NCBI RefSeq assembly: GCF_018860825.1
Contig: NZ_JAHKPZ010000030.1
Coordinates: forward strand, 402,932 to 466,931
Direction: 5' to 3'
From: Lacinutrix sp. C3R15
GTDB lineage: Bacteria; Bacteroidota; Bacteroidia; Flavobacteriales; Flavobacteriaceae
DNA length: 64,000 bases
Made by a program: the position numbers and the translations under genes. Position 1 is the first letter of the stretch. Each line of letters begins with the position of its first letter. The notes below the pieces were generated by a model. The model had not been told where the DNA came from. It searched no databases and was given only the letters and a program-made list of their open reading frames with translations. Shown piece after piece: positions 24,629-34,908 of this stretch.

Positions 24629-27325
24629 TTACAAATTATACTTCATACTAAAAACCACATATCTTGGCTGTATATAATACTCTCTGTTGCTTACCGAAAT
24701 GTTTCCGGTATTACTTTGGCTTAAGCTTTGTGTATCTAACAGATTGGTAGCACCAACTTTGTACTCCCATTTGCTATCTGTTTTTTGATAAGTTAAAGAA
24801 GCATCTAAAAAACCATATTTATTAAGGGAGATTTCTTTGTTTCTAAAGTCGTAATAACTGTATTCGGTAACAAAACTAAATTCTTTTAAAATTACAGCAT
24901 CAAAATTGATAAATGGTCTGTGTGTGTAAAACTTGGTGTTGTTGTTTCCTTGTTCATTGTCATTTATAGTTAAATCGTAACCCATTTCTACATTTGGCGC
25001 CTTTTTAAAGAAGGTGCTAATTCGGGTACCATAGGTTTGGGTAAAGCTTTTATTTTCACTTACATTACCACCTATAAATTGATTAAAGGTTGCCCAGCTC
25101 CAAGACCCAGAAAGGTTTGCTTTAATTTTACCAAAACGACGCTCAAAACGTCCTCGAGCAGAAAGAGTTTCGTCTGCAAAATTAGAATTAAAAGGTGTAG
25201 AGGTTGTAATTACACTTTCGAAATCTGTGCTATTTCTTATACCATCAATATTTTTAGAATAGTTTAAAAACCCAAATACATTGGTATAATTAAACATATT
25301 AAAACTAAAATACGATAGGTTTACATTGTGTGACAAAGAGTTTTCTAATTCTCGATTTCCAGAAAACAACGAACTATAGTTATTCATTATTAAACCTTCT
25401 GCCAATTGTGTTACATCTGTAAAATTAGTTTGCATAGAGTAACTTAAGTTTAGGTTTTCGCTCTTTTTCATTTGAAACCTAATGGTAGCATCTGGTAAAA
25501 TTCTAGCAAAACTATTGGAATTTGCAGAACCAAACTGGGTGTCTTTTGTACTATATGCATGTGCCGAAAAACCAGGTGTTAGTGTAAACTTTCCTGCTTT
25601 TAAATTATAATGCACACCTACATAAGCATCACTAAACGTATAATCTACATCATTAGTGTTAGAACCTTCGGCTGGTGTTGGATTATATTCTGACCCATCA
25701 TCTAAAATTTGAAATATTTCGGAATTAAATTTCTGGTTGCTATACACAAAACCTACGGTATAGTTAAGGTTACTTTTTTGGTTTAGTACATTCCAGTAGT
25801 TTAATTTAGCATCTAATTTATTAGACTTTACACGCTTGTTTTGTGCTGCATCATAGGCTGCTTGTGCATCGTCATACCCTAAAACATCTGCTGTATTTGC
25901 ATAGGTTGCTTTATCTTCAATAAAAGCATTGTAAAAAGGGTCTTCGTCTTGCATAAAGTGTTGTGCTTCAAAAGAAAAGATATTGTTTTCGTTTAAGGTA
26001 TAGTAATAATTTAAATTTTGATTAATACTATATGGTGTTTGTTCTTCAAATTGATTTACTTGCCCTAAGACTGAGGAGTTAAAAAATTTGTTTTGGGTTT
26101 GCTTTGAAAGTCTACCAAAAACATCATAATCTAATTGATTATTTGCATTTGCTTTATACACTGTACTAAGTTTTAAAAGGCCTAAGTTACTTTCTTGTTG
26201 TGTATAATTGGTAGTAGACTCATCTGGAATATTAAGTTCATCATCTGTATAAGTAACCTCATTATTTTCGCGAATAGCAGTTTTAGTTCCAGAGTATATA
26301 CCAAATCCACTAATGGTAAGCTTATCGTTTGGCGAGTTACTAAAGTTTGCTGCTGCAAATTTTGTATCTATACTTTCTGCTTTATTATTAGTGGTGTTTA
26401 AAAAACTTAAACTATTATCACCTAAACTAATATTGGTACCACTACTTTGGCTCAGGTTTCTAAAGCCACCCGTAAAATTAAAATAGTCTCTACGTGTAAA
26501 GGCAACTTCACCAGTATTATTTAAATCACCAATAAAATTAATGCTTGTTTTTGGGCTATAGAAAAACAGTTTTGGCTGTACTTTATACAAGCCATCTTCT
26601 GTAGCAATTCCTGTACCTGCCGTAACATCACCAAACCAGAATTTATCTTTTCCTTCTTTTAGCTTTAAGTTAATAGCAATATTATCTTGGTTATTGGTTA
26701 CACTACTTAATTGCCCTACTTCGCTAAAATTTTTAAGCACCTCAACCTTATCTACAGCATTTGATGGAATATTTTTTGCTGCTAATTTGGTATCTCCATC
26801 AAAGAAATCTTTACCATCTACCATTATTTTGCTTACCGTTTTTCCTTCTACTTCAATCTCACCATCGTCTGTAATTTCTACTCCTGGGAGTTTTTTTAAT
26901 ACGTCTTCCAGTTTTTTTTCGGTTCCTGTTTTAAAAGAATCTGCATTGTAAACAATAGTATCTCCTTTTACAGTTACAGGCATTTCATAAACCAATTCTA
27001 CTTCATCTAAAGTAGTATCATCTAATAAGGTATAGTTTTTAGTAAGGTCTTCTTCTTTGGTTTCAAAAAGATCTTCGGTGGTTTTCATACCAATATAGCT
27101 TACTTGAATTTGGTAGCTTGCGTTTTTTTCTAAAGACAGTTTATAACGTCCAGCATCATTAGTAATTCCGTAAGAATCTAAAGCTTTTGTTTCTTGATTT
27201 ACAGCAACTACATTGGCAAGCTCTAAAGGGTTACCAATACTGTCTTTTACAATACCCTCTACTCGAACTTGGGCAAAAGTGGTGCTTGCTACTAAGCAAA
27301 TTAGTAGTGTTAATAGGTTTTTCAT
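24629..27325 (-). CDS. TonB-receptor-like outer membrane beta-barrel protein
   Basis: 898 residues. Signal peptide 1-18 (to TTFA), a carboxypeptidase-regulatory-like beta domain about 20-95 (VRVEGIVKDSIGNPLELANVV), and a plug-like domain about 110-225 (VYNADSFKTG...LEDVLKKLPGVEI...VMVDGKDFF-type). A long C-terminal barrel follows with aromatic-ended strands to the terminal MKYNL. It fits the flavobacterial outer membrane beta-barrel/TonB-dependent receptor family. Substrate unknown; no SusD partner. The upstream GLPGLI-family gene is 43 nt away on the same strand, and that pairing is common in Flavobacteriia. Confidence 0.88.
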   Translation of the reverse strand: MKNLLTLLICLVASTTFAQVRVEGIVKDSIGNPLELANVVAVNQETKALDSYGITNDAGRYKLSLEKNASYQIQVSYIGMKTTEDLFETKEEDLTKNYTLLDDTTLDEVELVYEMPVTVKGDTIVYNADSFKTGTEKKLEDVLKKLPGVEITDDGEIEVEGKTVSKIMVDGKDFFDGDTKLAAKNIPSNAVDKVEVLKNFSEVGQLSSVTNNQDNIAINLKLKEGKDKFWFGDVTAGTGIATEDGLYKVQPKLFFYSPKTSINFIGDLNNTGEVAFTRRDYFNFTGGFRNLSQSSGTNISLGDNSLSFLNTTNNKAESIDTKFAAANFSNSPNDKLTISGFGIYSGTKTAIRENNEVTYTDDELNIPDESTTNYTQQESNLGLLKLSTVYKANANNQLDYDVFGRLSKQTQNKFFNSSVLGQVNQFEEQTPYSINQNLNYYYTLNENNIFSFEAQHFMQDEDPFYNAFIEDKATYANTADVLGYDDAQAAYDAAQNKRVKSNKLDAKLNYWNVLNQKSNLNYTVGFVYSNQKFNSEIFQILDDGSEYNPTPAEGSNTNDVDYTFSDAYVGVHYNLKAGKFTLTPGFSAHAYSTKDTQFGSANSNSFARILPDATIRFQMKKSENLNLSYSMQTNFTDVTQLAEGLIMNNYSSLFSGNRELENSLSHNVNLSYFSFNMFNYTNVFGFLNYSKNIDGIRNSTDFESVITTSTPFNSNFADETLSARGRFERRFGKIKANLSGSWSWATFNQFIGGNVSENKSFTQTYGTRISTFFKKAPNVEMGYDLTINDNEQGNNNTKFYTHRPFINFDAVILKEFSFVTEYSYYDFRNKEISLNKYGFLDASLTYQKTDSKWEYKVGATNLLDTQSLSQSNTGNISVSNREYYIQPRYVVFSMKYNL

Positions 27326-27368
27326 TTTAAATTTTTCTGGTTTGGTTTTAGTAGAATTGTTTTATGCA

Positions 27369-28262
27369 TTAACGTCCTCTTCCTCCTGGACGTCCACCTC
27401 TTCCTCCACGACCTCCATACATTTCGCGCATTTCTTCCATCTTTTTCACTACTATATCTGCATATTCTTCTTTTGTAACCTCTTTTCCTTTTGATGGTAC
27501 TTTAATGGTTTCTTTTTCGGTAGGATTCAATACTATTTTAGAACAAAGAATTGTTGTTCTGTCGGCATTTATTTCTAAAATTAAACCTGGAAGTCCCCAA
27601 TATTCTCCTGGCCCTTGGTTAACTGGAATTTGCATGGTGTACCAAGCAGTAACTTCTATTTCTTTAGGCACTTCAATTTCTTCTATTGGATTATTTACTT
27701 TTGTAGAATCTGATTTTTTTTCTGCAGAATCATTTCCTCCTCCTCTTCGTCTAAAACTTGAAAAATCGGTTTTATCTACTGCTTTCATTGCTGTAGCTTT
27801 CATAGCCATATATTGACCAATCTGTTTGGTTTCTCCTGTCATTTTCCATTTTAATTTTGGTAACGAATCATTAATTAAAAATTGTTTACCAAAAAACTCT
27901 TGTTCTTGTAATAACTGGTTGTTTTTTACATTTTTATATTGCTCTCCTGCTGTAAAACTAGACATCATACCACCAAAACCTCTACCTTGTGATGCACCTG
28001 GAGCTGCTAATTGTTCTTCTTCTTTGTAAACAGATTCTGTTTTATTAAAAGTAAGTGTGTAGCTTTTTTCTAAGAAACTTTTCATACGTTCCATGATCTG
28101 CTTTTTTCTATCTGCTGGCATATCTGGAGGTCCAAAATTGTCCATATCTACCGTAGTTTTAGATTCGTAATAGGCTTTTCCTTGAAAATCCTGCTGTGCA
28201 AAAGTGAATGCACAAGTAAAAAGCATGAAGCAAATAACAGATACTGTTTTGTTTATTTTCAT
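27369..28262 (-). CDS. GLPGLI family protein with Arg-Gly-rich tail
   Basis: 297-residue exported protein of the GLPGLI family (named for its conserved motif, here WGLPGLI at 222-228). Signal peptide 1-22 (MKINKTVSVI...FTFA). The region around 90-100 (SQGRGFGGMM), the RRRGGG at 171-176 and the extreme C terminus 283-297 (GGRGGRGGRPGGRGR) are Gly/Arg-rich, low-complexity additions not needed for the core. Function of the family is not established; it is typically encoded next to a TonB-receptor-like barrel, as here, so the two may act together at the outer membrane. Confidence 0.88.
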   Translation of the reverse strand: MKINKTVSVICFMLFTCAFTFAQQDFQGKAYYESKTTVDMDNFGPPDMPADRKKQIMERMKSFLEKSYTLTFNKTESVYKEEEQLAAPGASQGRGFGGMMSSFTAGEQYKNVKNNQLLQEQEFFGKQFLINDSLPKLKWKMTGETKQIGQYMAMKATAMKAVDKTDFSSFRRRGGGNDSAEKKSDSTKVNNPIEEIEVPKEIEVTAWYTMQIPVNQGPGEYWGLPGLILEINADRTTILCSKIVLNPTEKETIKVPSKGKEVTKEEYADIVVKKMEEMREMYGGRGGRGGRPGGRGR

Positions 28263-28486
28263 TTTGAAGTGTTTGTAGTTGTATTTTTTAAAATAGATTT
28301 AATAACTACTATAAGACGCTAAAAAGATCAAAACGTTTAAGATGCAAATGTTAAAGTATTCTTAAAATTACTAACAATACAGTAAGCTCTTTAATGTTTT
28401 ATATTGAATACAAAAACACCTCAGAAAACACTAAAGTGTTTTTTTTTGAATCAAATTGGTTCAATTTTTGTATTTTTCTAAAACCT

Positions 28487-29266
28487 ATGAAACATTTACA
28501 ATTACTATTTTTTTTCATCTCCATTTCTGTTTGCGCACAAAGTACCTTGCAACCTACTTTTGTAAAAGACACAAGTTATACGGTACAACAAATTATTGAT
28601 ATTGATAATTTTGGAATACAATATTATATAGATCAAAATGTATTTTACAAAAAAAACAATACCAAAACTAGTAACTACAGCAATATTCAATTGGGTGAAA
28701 TTTCTTCAGCCAATGCCTTCAACCCCTTAAAACTAAATCTGTTTTATAAAGATTTTAATACTGTAATTATATTAGATAACAGGTTGGCAGAAATTTTTAA
28801 AATAGATTTTAACACCTCTGTACCTTATAAAAGTGTATCGCATATTTCTACAGGAAACGATAATACCATTTGGATTTATAACCAAGACACCCAACAATTA
28901 GAGTTATATGATTACAAAGCCAATAAAACAAGAGCAACAACCTTACCAGTACCATCTAGAATATTAGACCTAAAAAGTAATTTTAATTTTTGCTGGCTAC
29001 TTACAGAAAACTACCTTTATAAATACAATTACTTTGGCAGTTTAACGCAAAAAATTAAAAACGAAGGCTTTACACAAATAGAAGAAGACAACGGAAACCT
29101 CATGTTAAAAAAAGAAAACGCACTTTACTATTTAAAAAAAAACACCAATGAAATAGTAGATATAAAATCACCAAATTTGTTAATAAATCAGTTTTTACTA
29201 ACCAACGAAACCTTGTATATTTACCACGCAAAAACGCTTTCTAAATTTCAACTAAAAAACAAATAA
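28487..29266 (+). CDS. Exported protein of unknown function, beta-propeller-like
   Basis: 259 residues from ATG 28487 (MKHLQLLFFFISISVCAQ), chosen because it opens directly with a signal peptide; the frame runs to 28394 but adds a non-signal stretch. The mature part is beta-rich, with repeated short motifs such as NTIWIYN, FCWLLTENYLYKYN, NLMLKKENALYYLKKN and TLYIYHAKTLSKFQ, like blades of a propeller. No catalytic motif. It ends 3 nt before the deoxynucleoside kinase start, so the two share an mRNA. I know no functional link; the pairing recurs in flavobacteria as far as I recall. Confidence 0.75.
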   Translation: MKHLQLLFFFISISVCAQSTLQPTFVKDTSYTVQQIIDIDNFGIQYYIDQNVFYKKNNTKTSNYSNIQLGEISSANAFNPLKLNLFYKDFNTVIILDNRLAEIFKIDFNTSVPYKSVSHISTGNDNTIWIYNQDTQQLELYDYKANKTRATTLPVPSRILDLKSNFNFCWLLTENYLYKYNYFGSLTQKIKNEGFTQIEEDNGNLMLKKENALYYLKKNTNEIVDIKSPNLLINQFLLTNETLYIYHAKTLSKFQLKNK

Positions 29267-29269
29267 TTT

Positions 29270-29884
29270 ATGCACGTTGCCATAGCAGGAAATATTGGTG
29301 CTGGTAAAACCACACTAACCAAATTACTAGCCAAACATTACAAGTGGGAAGCGCAGTTAGAAGATGTTGTAGACAATCCGTATTTAGATGATTTTTACAA
29401 CCAAATGGAACGTTGGAGTTTTAATTTACAAGTTTACTTTTTAAACAGCAGATTCAGACAAGTTTCTGATATTCGCGAAAGCGGAAAAGACATTATTCAA
29501 GACAGAACCATTTATGAAGACGCACATATTTTTGCGCCAAACTTACATGCAATGGGCTTAATGACAAATCGTGATTTTGAAAACTATAAGTCGCTTTTCG
29601 ACCTTATGGAAAGCTTTGTTCAAGGTCCAGATTTACTTATTTATTTACGCAGTTCTATCTCTAATTTGGTATCGCAAATACACAAACGCGGTCGCGATTA
29701 TGAAAACTCTATTAGTATTGATTATTTAAGCCGATTAAATGAACGCTATGAAGCATGGATTCATGGATACAACAAAGGAAAACTTTTAATTATTGATGTA
29801 GATAATCTTGATTTTGTAGACAATCCTGAAGACTTAGGCTTTATCTTAAATAAAATTGATGCAGAAATAAACGGATTATTTTAA
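29270..29884 (+). CDS. Deoxynucleoside kinase (dCK/dGK family)
   Basis: 204-residue P-loop kinase phosphorylating deoxynucleosides in salvage. Walker A GNIGAGKTT (7-15), Glu31 in the substrate region (LEDVVDNPY), the DRTIYED motif (78-84) with the ERS/DRS-like Asp-Arg, and a lid region RGRDYENSI (about 142-150). It belongs to the deoxyadenosine/deoxyguanosine/deoxycytidine kinase group; the preferred base cannot be told by eye. It is the second gene of a two-gene unit, followed by repeat copy B. Confidence 0.93.
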   Translation: MHVAIAGNIGAGKTTLTKLLAKHYKWEAQLEDVVDNPYLDDFYNQMERWSFNLQVYFLNSRFRQVSDIRESGKDIIQDRTIYEDAHIFAPNLHAMGLMTNRDFENYKSLFDLMESFVQGPDLLIYLRSSISNLVSQIHKRGRDYENSISIDYLSRLNERYEAWIHGYNKGKLLIIDVDNLDFVDNPEDLGFILNKIDAEINGLF

Positions 29885-29903
29885 AGAAATTAATGTTTTT
29901 TGT

Positions 29904-29989
29904 GCGTTACCACAAGGGTCGCGCTATTTGCTATATCTTTTTTGCGCATAAGCGCGCACAAAAAAGGATGCCGCTACTATCGCTAACGC
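29904..29989 (-). repeat. Dispersed GCGTTA/TAACGC element, copy B
   Basis: Reverse-oriented copy. On the minus strand it reads GCGTTAGCG at one end, GCATCCTTTTTT, a strong central stem TGCGCGC/GCGCA, AAAAAAGATATAGC, then CGACCCTTGTGGTAACGC. Ends are mutually inverted. It fills the gap between the kinase and the convergent phosphatase gene. Confidence 0.7.
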
Positions 29990-30072
29990 CTTACTCTTAT
30001 ATTTAAAAAAGAGCTGCGCCTTTTATTACAAAGCATCCTTTTTTTGTTACAACAAAAAAAACATTAGTAACA

Positions 30073-31077
30073 CTAAACAATAAACCCATTTTCCCTTGCA
30101 TGAATAATAGCTTGCTCACTGCTTTCTACTAACAAAGCAGGCGTTGTTTTATAATTATCTAGCATACTTTTTACCCTAATTATTTTCTTTTCGTGTTTTA
30201 CACTACGTAAATAAATAGCAATTATTCTATCTGGATACTGTTCTGCAATTTCCATATAAATATCAGGATCATGCTCACCACTATCACCTATTAATATAAA
30301 AGGCATATCTGGATAAGTATATAATAAATCTAAAATCTCTTTTTGCTTTTTAGGTTTTTCGTCTGGTGCTTTTTTCTTTAAAATATCTTTAAAACTCCTT
30401 AGTAAAATAGGTCCTTTAGGAAAGTTGTTTTGCTTTAAAAACAAGGCTAAATATCGATATAAATTCCAAGGACTATTACTTACGTAAAAAATAGGATTTG
30501 CATTATCACCAGATTTTCCTCGATGCAATAAATGATAAAAATCTGCAGCACCTTTAAGAGGCAAACGCATTTTAGCAGATTTAAAAAATGTATTATACAA
30601 CACACGCCATTTTAAAGTAGAAGCTACTCCTGTGTGTAAAATAGTATCATCAATATCACTAGCTACTGCAAAGGTTGCTTTACTAGAAGGAATCAAAATT
30701 TCTGCAGGAAATCTGTTTTCGTTCTGTATTTTTCTTTTAATTGCTACATCATTAAAAGCAACTTCACAAGCTAACCAACCCTCAGGATTAGTCATTGTTT
30801 TTAAATCTTGTACATCTGCTTTTATTTTAAAGTAGCCATGATTATCACTTATAGTATGTAAAACCTCTCCATTTGGTAGTTTTATAGTAATAGCAACATG
30901 TTTTAATTCATCGCTTTCTAAGCGTTTCCAACTATTCAATAATAAACTAAAAGTGCCTTGCTCTTTTAAATCAATAGATTCATCTTGCAAAGCTCTTCCT
31001 CGTAAATAAAAGTGTTTATCTGTTCCGTAGCTTTGAAATGCTATAATTTGAACTGGATTTTTTGTAAATAAACTCAT
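30073..31077 (-). CDS. App1-type phosphatidate phosphatase domain protein
   Basis: 334 residues from the ATG at 31077 (MSLFTKNPVQ); a longer frame begins at 31104. The C-terminal domain carries a DxDxT phosphatase motif, Asp141-Ile-Asp143-Asp-Thr145 (SDIDDTILHTG), followed by FYVSNSPWNLY and LIGDSGEHDPDIY. This is the catalytic layout of the App1 family (DUF2183), which removes phosphate from phosphatidate or related lipids. The N-terminal 130 residues form a beta-sandwich-like region with NGEVLHTISDNHGYFKI. No signal peptide. Substrate inferred only from the family. Confidence 0.85.
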   Translation of the reverse strand: MSLFTKNPVQIIAFQSYGTDKHFYLRGRALQDESIDLKEQGTFSLLLNSWKRLESDELKHVAITIKLPNGEVLHTISDNHGYFKIKADVQDLKTMTNPEGWLACEVAFNDVAIKRKIQNENRFPAEILIPSSKATFAVASDIDDTILHTGVASTLKWRVLYNTFFKSAKMRLPLKGAADFYHLLHRGKSGDNANPIFYVSNSPWNLYRYLALFLKQNNFPKGPILLRSFKDILKKKAPDEKPKKQKEILDLLYTYPDMPFILIGDSGEHDPDIYMEIAEQYPDRIIAIYLRSVKHEKKIIRVKSMLDNYKTTPALLVESSEQAIIHARENGFIV

Positions 31078-31104
31078 GAATAAATAGTTGCAATAAAATA
31101 ACAA

Positions 31105-31130
31105 AAAACCACGCTAAAAAGCGTGGTTTA
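31105..31130 (-). terminator. hppA terminator
   Basis: AAACCACGC / GCGTGGTTT hairpin with a five-base loop and T-rich minus-strand tail, about 20 nt after the pyrophosphatase stop. Confidence 0.8.
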
Positions 31131-31150
31131 AAGATATAAAAAACAAAAAA

Positions 31151-33580
31151 TTATTCGTTTACATCTATTACTTTAATATTAACATCACTACCAGAATTTT
31201 CTACTTTTTTAATAACCTCTTCAAAAACCCCTTCAATAATTTCGCTTTTCTCTTCTTCAACCCCATTTTTTATAACAATAGTTTTTACTGTAGCTTTAGC
31301 CGTAGCATCAGCATATTTTTCAATAATAGCTTTACGTATCACTTGAGTTTCTGCATCATCTATTATCTTTTCAATATTTACATTTTCTATTACTGTCTTG
31401 CTTTCTGCGGTATGCCCACCTAAAATGGGAGCAACCACCAAACCAATTAAACATGTAAGTTTAATTAAAATATTCATGGAAGGACCAGAAGTATCTTTAA
31501 AAGGATCACCAACAGTATCACCTGTAACTGCAGCTTTATGCGCATCAGAACCTTTGTAGGTCATTTCACCATTAATTTCTACTCCTGCTTCAAAAGATTT
31601 TTTAGCGTTATCCCAAGCACCTCCAGCATTATTTTGAAATATAGCCCAAAGCACACCAGAAACAGTAACTCCTGCCATATAACCACCAAGCATTTCTGCA
31701 ATTGCCATATTAGCCATACCAAATAGCATTGGTACAAATGCAATTACTAAAGGAAAACCAATGGTTAATAAACCAGGCAACATCATTTCTTTTAAAGAAG
31801 CTTTAGTAGAAATAGCAACACATTTATCATATTCAGGTTTCCCTGTACCTTCCATAATTCCTGGAATTTCTTTAAACTGTCTGCGTACTTCTTGCACCAT
31901 TTCCATAGCAGCTTTACCAACCGCATTCATGGCCAATGCAGAAAATACTACAGGCACCATACCACCAACAAACAACATTGCTAAAACAGGAGCTTTAAAA
32001 ATATTAATTCCGTCAATTCCTGTAAAGGTTACATAAGCAGCAAATAAAGCTAAAGATGTTAATGCTGCAGAAGCAATGGCAAAACCTTTTCCTGTTGCAG
32101 CTGTTGTATTACCAACAGAATCTAAAATATCTGTACGTTCTCTTACAATTGGTTCTTGCTCACTCATTTCTGCAATACCACCAGCATTATCAGATATTGG
32201 ACCAAAGGCATCAATTGCCAATTGCATAGCAGTAGTAGCCATCATTGCAGAAGCCGCTAGTGCAACGCCATAAAATCCTGCAAATGCATACGAAGCCCAA
32301 ATGGCACCAGCAAATAATAAAACAGAAGGGAATGTAGAAATCATACCTGTTGCTAAACCTGCAATAATATTGGTTCCTGCTCCTGTTGAGGATTGCTGTA
32401 CAATTTTTAATATTGGTTTTTTTCCTAAGCCTGTATAATATTCTGTTATAGATGAAATAACTGCACCTACTACTAAACCTACTAGTGTTGCATAAAATAC
32501 TCGCATTGAAGATATTTCTTGTAAGCCTTCACCAAAGAAATGCATTTGCATTATTTCTGGTAACATATACTTACACAATACAAAACAAGAAATAGCTACT
32601 AAAGCAATAGACGTCCAGTTACCAACATTTAAAGCACCCATAACTTGAGTTTCTTTAGCATCATTACTTTTAATTTTAACTAAAATGGTTCCTATAATAG
32701 AAATAATAATTCCTACACCTGCAATTGCCATTGGCAATAAAATTGGGCCAATACCATTAAAGGCATCACCAATATTTCCGCCCATATCTTTAATAACATA
32801 ATTACCTAAAACCATTGCTGCTAAAACGGTTGCAACATAAGAACCAAACAAATCGGCTCCCATTCCAGCTACATCACCAACATTATCACCAACATTATCT
32901 GCAATGGTAGCAGGATTTCTAGGGTCATCTTCAGGAATACCTGCTTCTACCTTACCTACTAAATCGGCACCAACATCTGCTGCTTTGGTATAAATACCAC
33001 CACCAACACGAGCAAATAAAGCAATAGATTCTGCACCAAGTGAAAAACCTGCTAATGTTTCTAACACAATGGTCATGTCCATGGTATTTGTCCAAACGCC
33101 ACCCATAAAATATTGAAAGAAAATTATAAAGAATGCTGTTAAACCAAGTACTGCTAAACCAGCAACACCAAGCCCCATTACTGTACCACCACCAAAAGAA
33201 ATTTTTAGAGCCTTAGGTAAACTGGTTCTAGCTGCTTGTGTAGTTCTTACATTTGTTTTAGTTGCTATTTTCATACCAATATTACCTGCAAATGCAGAAA
33301 ACACAGCTCCAAAAATAAAAGCTACTACAATTAACCAATGCGTAGTTGGCACAACAAAGGATACAATAGCCAATAACACGCTTACTATAATAACAAAAAC
33401 TGCTAGTAAGCGGTATTCTGCATTTAAAAAAGCAAGTGCTCCTTGGTATATATGATCTGAAATTTCTTTCATCTTACCATCTCCTGCGTCTTGCTTCATT
33501 ACCCATTTTTGTTTAATCACCATATAGATTAAACCTAAAATTGCCAATAATATTGGCATATAAATCATCATTGATTCCAT
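31151..33580 (-). CDS. hppA: Membrane pyrophosphatase (K+-dependent type)
   Basis: Integral-membrane pump that uses pyrophosphate hydrolysis to move Na+ and/or H+. 809 residues with about 16 hydrophobic segments. The cytoplasmic catalytic loop [12 protein letters not shown] (201-212) is followed by [13 protein letters not shown] near 227-239. [10 protein letters not shown] (490-499) has Ala494 where K+-independent pumps carry Lys, so this is the K+-dependent class, which includes Na+ pumps. The C terminus (about 735-809) is an unusual charged tail with [12 protein letters not shown] repeats and many Glu and Lys residues beyond the last membrane helix. It sits beside the soluble pyrophosphatase gene, which competes for the same substrate. 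Confidence 0.94.
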   Translation of the reverse strand: MESMMIYMPILLAILGLIYMVIKQKWVMKQDAGDGKMKEISDHIYQGALAFLNAEYRLLAVFVIIVSVLLAIVSFVVPTTHWLIVVAFIFGAVFSAFAGNIGMKIATKTNVRTTQAARTSLPKALKISFGGGTVMGLGVAGLAVLGLTAFFIIFFQYFMGGVWTNTMDMTIVLETLAGFSLGAESIALFARVGGGIYTKAADVGADLVGKVEAGIPEDDPRNPATIADNVGDNVGDVAGMGADLFGSYVATVLAAMVLGNYVIKDMGGNIGDAFNGIGPILLPMAIAGVGIIISIIGTILVKIKSNDAKETQVMGALNVGNWTSIALVAISCFVLCKYMLPEIMQMHFFGEGLQEISSMRVFYATLVGLVVGAVISSITEYYTGLGKKPILKIVQQSSTGAGTNIIAGLATGMISTFPSVLLFAGAIWASYAFAGFYGVALAASAMMATTAMQLAIDAFGPISDNAGGIAEMSEQEPIVRERTDILDSVGNTTAATGKGFAIASAALTSLALFAAYVTFTGIDGINIFKAPVLAMLFVGGMVPVVFSALAMNAVGKAAMEMVQEVRRQFKEIPGIMEGTGKPEYDKCVAISTKASLKEMMLPGLLTIGFPLVIAFVPMLFGMANMAIAEMLGGYMAGVTVSGVLWAIFQNNAGGAWDNAKKSFEAGVEINGEMTYKGSDAHKAAVTGDTVGDPFKDTSGPSMNILIKLTCLIGLVVAPILGGHTAESKTVIENVNIEKIIDDAETQVIRKAIIEKYADATAKATVKTIVIKNGVEEEKSEIIEGVFEEVIKKVENSGSDVNIKVIDVNE

Positions 33581-33756
33581 ATATTTTTTTTAGTTAGATT
33601 AGTTAATACTTATAGCTAATGTAATAAAAGCAATTTGAAGTAAAAAATATTTTAAAATCTGTATTTTTTTAACATAATAATAGTGTAATTAACAATATTT
33701 AGCTTGCGCAAAGATTTTACAGAGTATGCATAAAGAAAATGGATTGTATTATATAA

Positions 33757-33794
33757 CAAAAAAGCCCTTTCATTTTCATGAAAGGGCTTTTAAT
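33757..33794 (-). terminator. ppa terminator
   Basis: AAAAGCCCTTTCAT / ATGAAAGGGCTTTT arms, T-rich tail on the minus strand, directly after the ppa stop. Confidence 0.88.
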
Positions 33795-33810
33795 GTATTA
33801 CTAAAAAGTT

Positions 33811-34338
33811 TTATATGGTAAAATTACCTTTTGCTTTATGTTCACTATTTTCATAACGATCTACACATTTGTCTAAGATAGCGTATGCTTCTTCAGCATT
33901 TCCCCATCCACCAACATCAACTTTCTTTTTTTCTAAGTCTTTATATACTTGAAAGAAATGCGTGATTTCTTTAATTCTATGTGGATTTAAATCATCAATA
34001 TCGCTATAAATATTCCAGATAGGATCTGTTGTAGGTACACAAATTAATTTTTCGTCAGGACCTTTTTCATCTGTCATATGAAAAACTCCAATTGGTTTTA
34101 CTTCCATAACACACATTGGAAAAGTAGGTTCTGTTCCCATAACTAATACGTCTAACGGATCACCATCTAAGGCTAAGGTTTCTGGAATAAATCCGTAATC
34201 TCCTGGGTACATCATTGAAGAAAATAGCATTCTGTCGAAACGAATTTTATTTAATTCAAAATCGTATTCGTATTTGTTTCTACTTCCTTTTGGAATTTCA
34301 ATTAAAACATCAAATGTTTTTTTTCCTTTTGGGCTCAT
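33811..34338 (-). CDS. ppa: Inorganic pyrophosphatase, family I
   Basis: Soluble Mg-dependent enzyme that hydrolyses pyrophosphate to phosphate. 175 residues is normal for bacterial family I. Seen are EIPKGSRNKYEYD (13-25), MMYPGDYGFIPETLALDGDPLDVLV (with the metal-binding aspartates of the DGDPLD motif) and KDLEKKKVDVGGW toward the end. It has its own promoter (34407-34437) and terminator, so it is not in an operon with hppA despite adjacency. Confidence 0.97.
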   Translation of the reverse strand: MSPKGKKTFDVLIEIPKGSRNKYEYDFELNKIRFDRMLFSSMMYPGDYGFIPETLALDGDPLDVLVMGTEPTFPMCVMEVKPIGVFHMTDEKGPDEKLICVPTTDPIWNIYSDIDDLNPHRIKEITHFFQVYKDLEKKKVDVGGWGNAEEAYAILDKCVDRYENSEHKAKGNFTI

Positions 34339-34406
34339 CTATATATATAGTATTTATTAATTTCTGCTAATGCAAAAAGTATTATTAATGTCCATAAATT
34401 GGAAAG

Positions 34407-34437
34407 CAAAAATACAGAAACATTTAGCTTCTAGCAA
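34407..34437 (-). promoter_or_regulatory. ppa promoter
   Basis: Minus strand TATTTTTG at 34407-34414 (exact TAnnTTTG) with TTG at 34435-34437 and a 20-nt spacer. About 70 nt upstream of the ppa ATG. Confidence 0.75.
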
Positions 34438-34506
34438 CTAAAATACATGCCATTTAACTAAAAAACTGTATATTAAAAACTATTTGTTGTTAATTTTATT
34501 CTGAAT

Positions 34507-34908
34507 ATGGCTTTTTACAAAAAATATTTCCTCCTTTTTATATTATTAATTCCGTTTCAAAATTTTTCTCAAAACGCGTCTTGTTGTACTTCAATAGAAG
34601 CTACAGAAGAAGCGCTCTCTGGTTACTGGAAAATTAAAGATGTAGATTCTAAAAGCATTTACCATTATTGGTTTGAAAATGGCAGAGGTAATGTTGAAAA
34701 CGTAGAAGTAACAGAAACCATAGGCAAATATAAACCTGTAGAAAAATCACATTCTTATATTTATATAAAAAAAGAAGGAGACACTCTTAAATTAGAATAC
34801 ATTTACAAGTATGGTAGTTGGATTTCTGTAATTACACTTTTAGATGAAAACAATTTGGTTTTAGTAACTAATGAAGAAGCTACTGCATATTACAAAATAA
34901 AATATTAG
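34507..34908 (+). CDS. Small exported protein, lipocalin-like beta domain
   Basis: 133 residues. Signal peptide 1-21 (MAFYKKYFLLFILLIPFQNFSQ). The mature part has two adjacent cysteines near its start (NASCCTS), then LSGYWKIKDVDSKSIYHYWFENGRG and alternating beta strands to the C terminus, like small lipocalin-type domains of Bacteroidota. No catalytic residues and no known function. Its stop codon overlaps the stop codon of the convergent DUF5686 gene by 4 nt, with no terminator between, so the two mRNAs must overlap at their 3' ends. Confidence 0.7.
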   Translation: MAFYKKYFLLFILLIPFQNFSQNASCCTSIEATEEALSGYWKIKDVDSKSIYHYWFENGRGNVENVEVTETIGKYKPVEKSHSYIYIKKEGDTLKLEYIYKYGSWISVITLLDENNLVLVTNEEATAYYKIKY

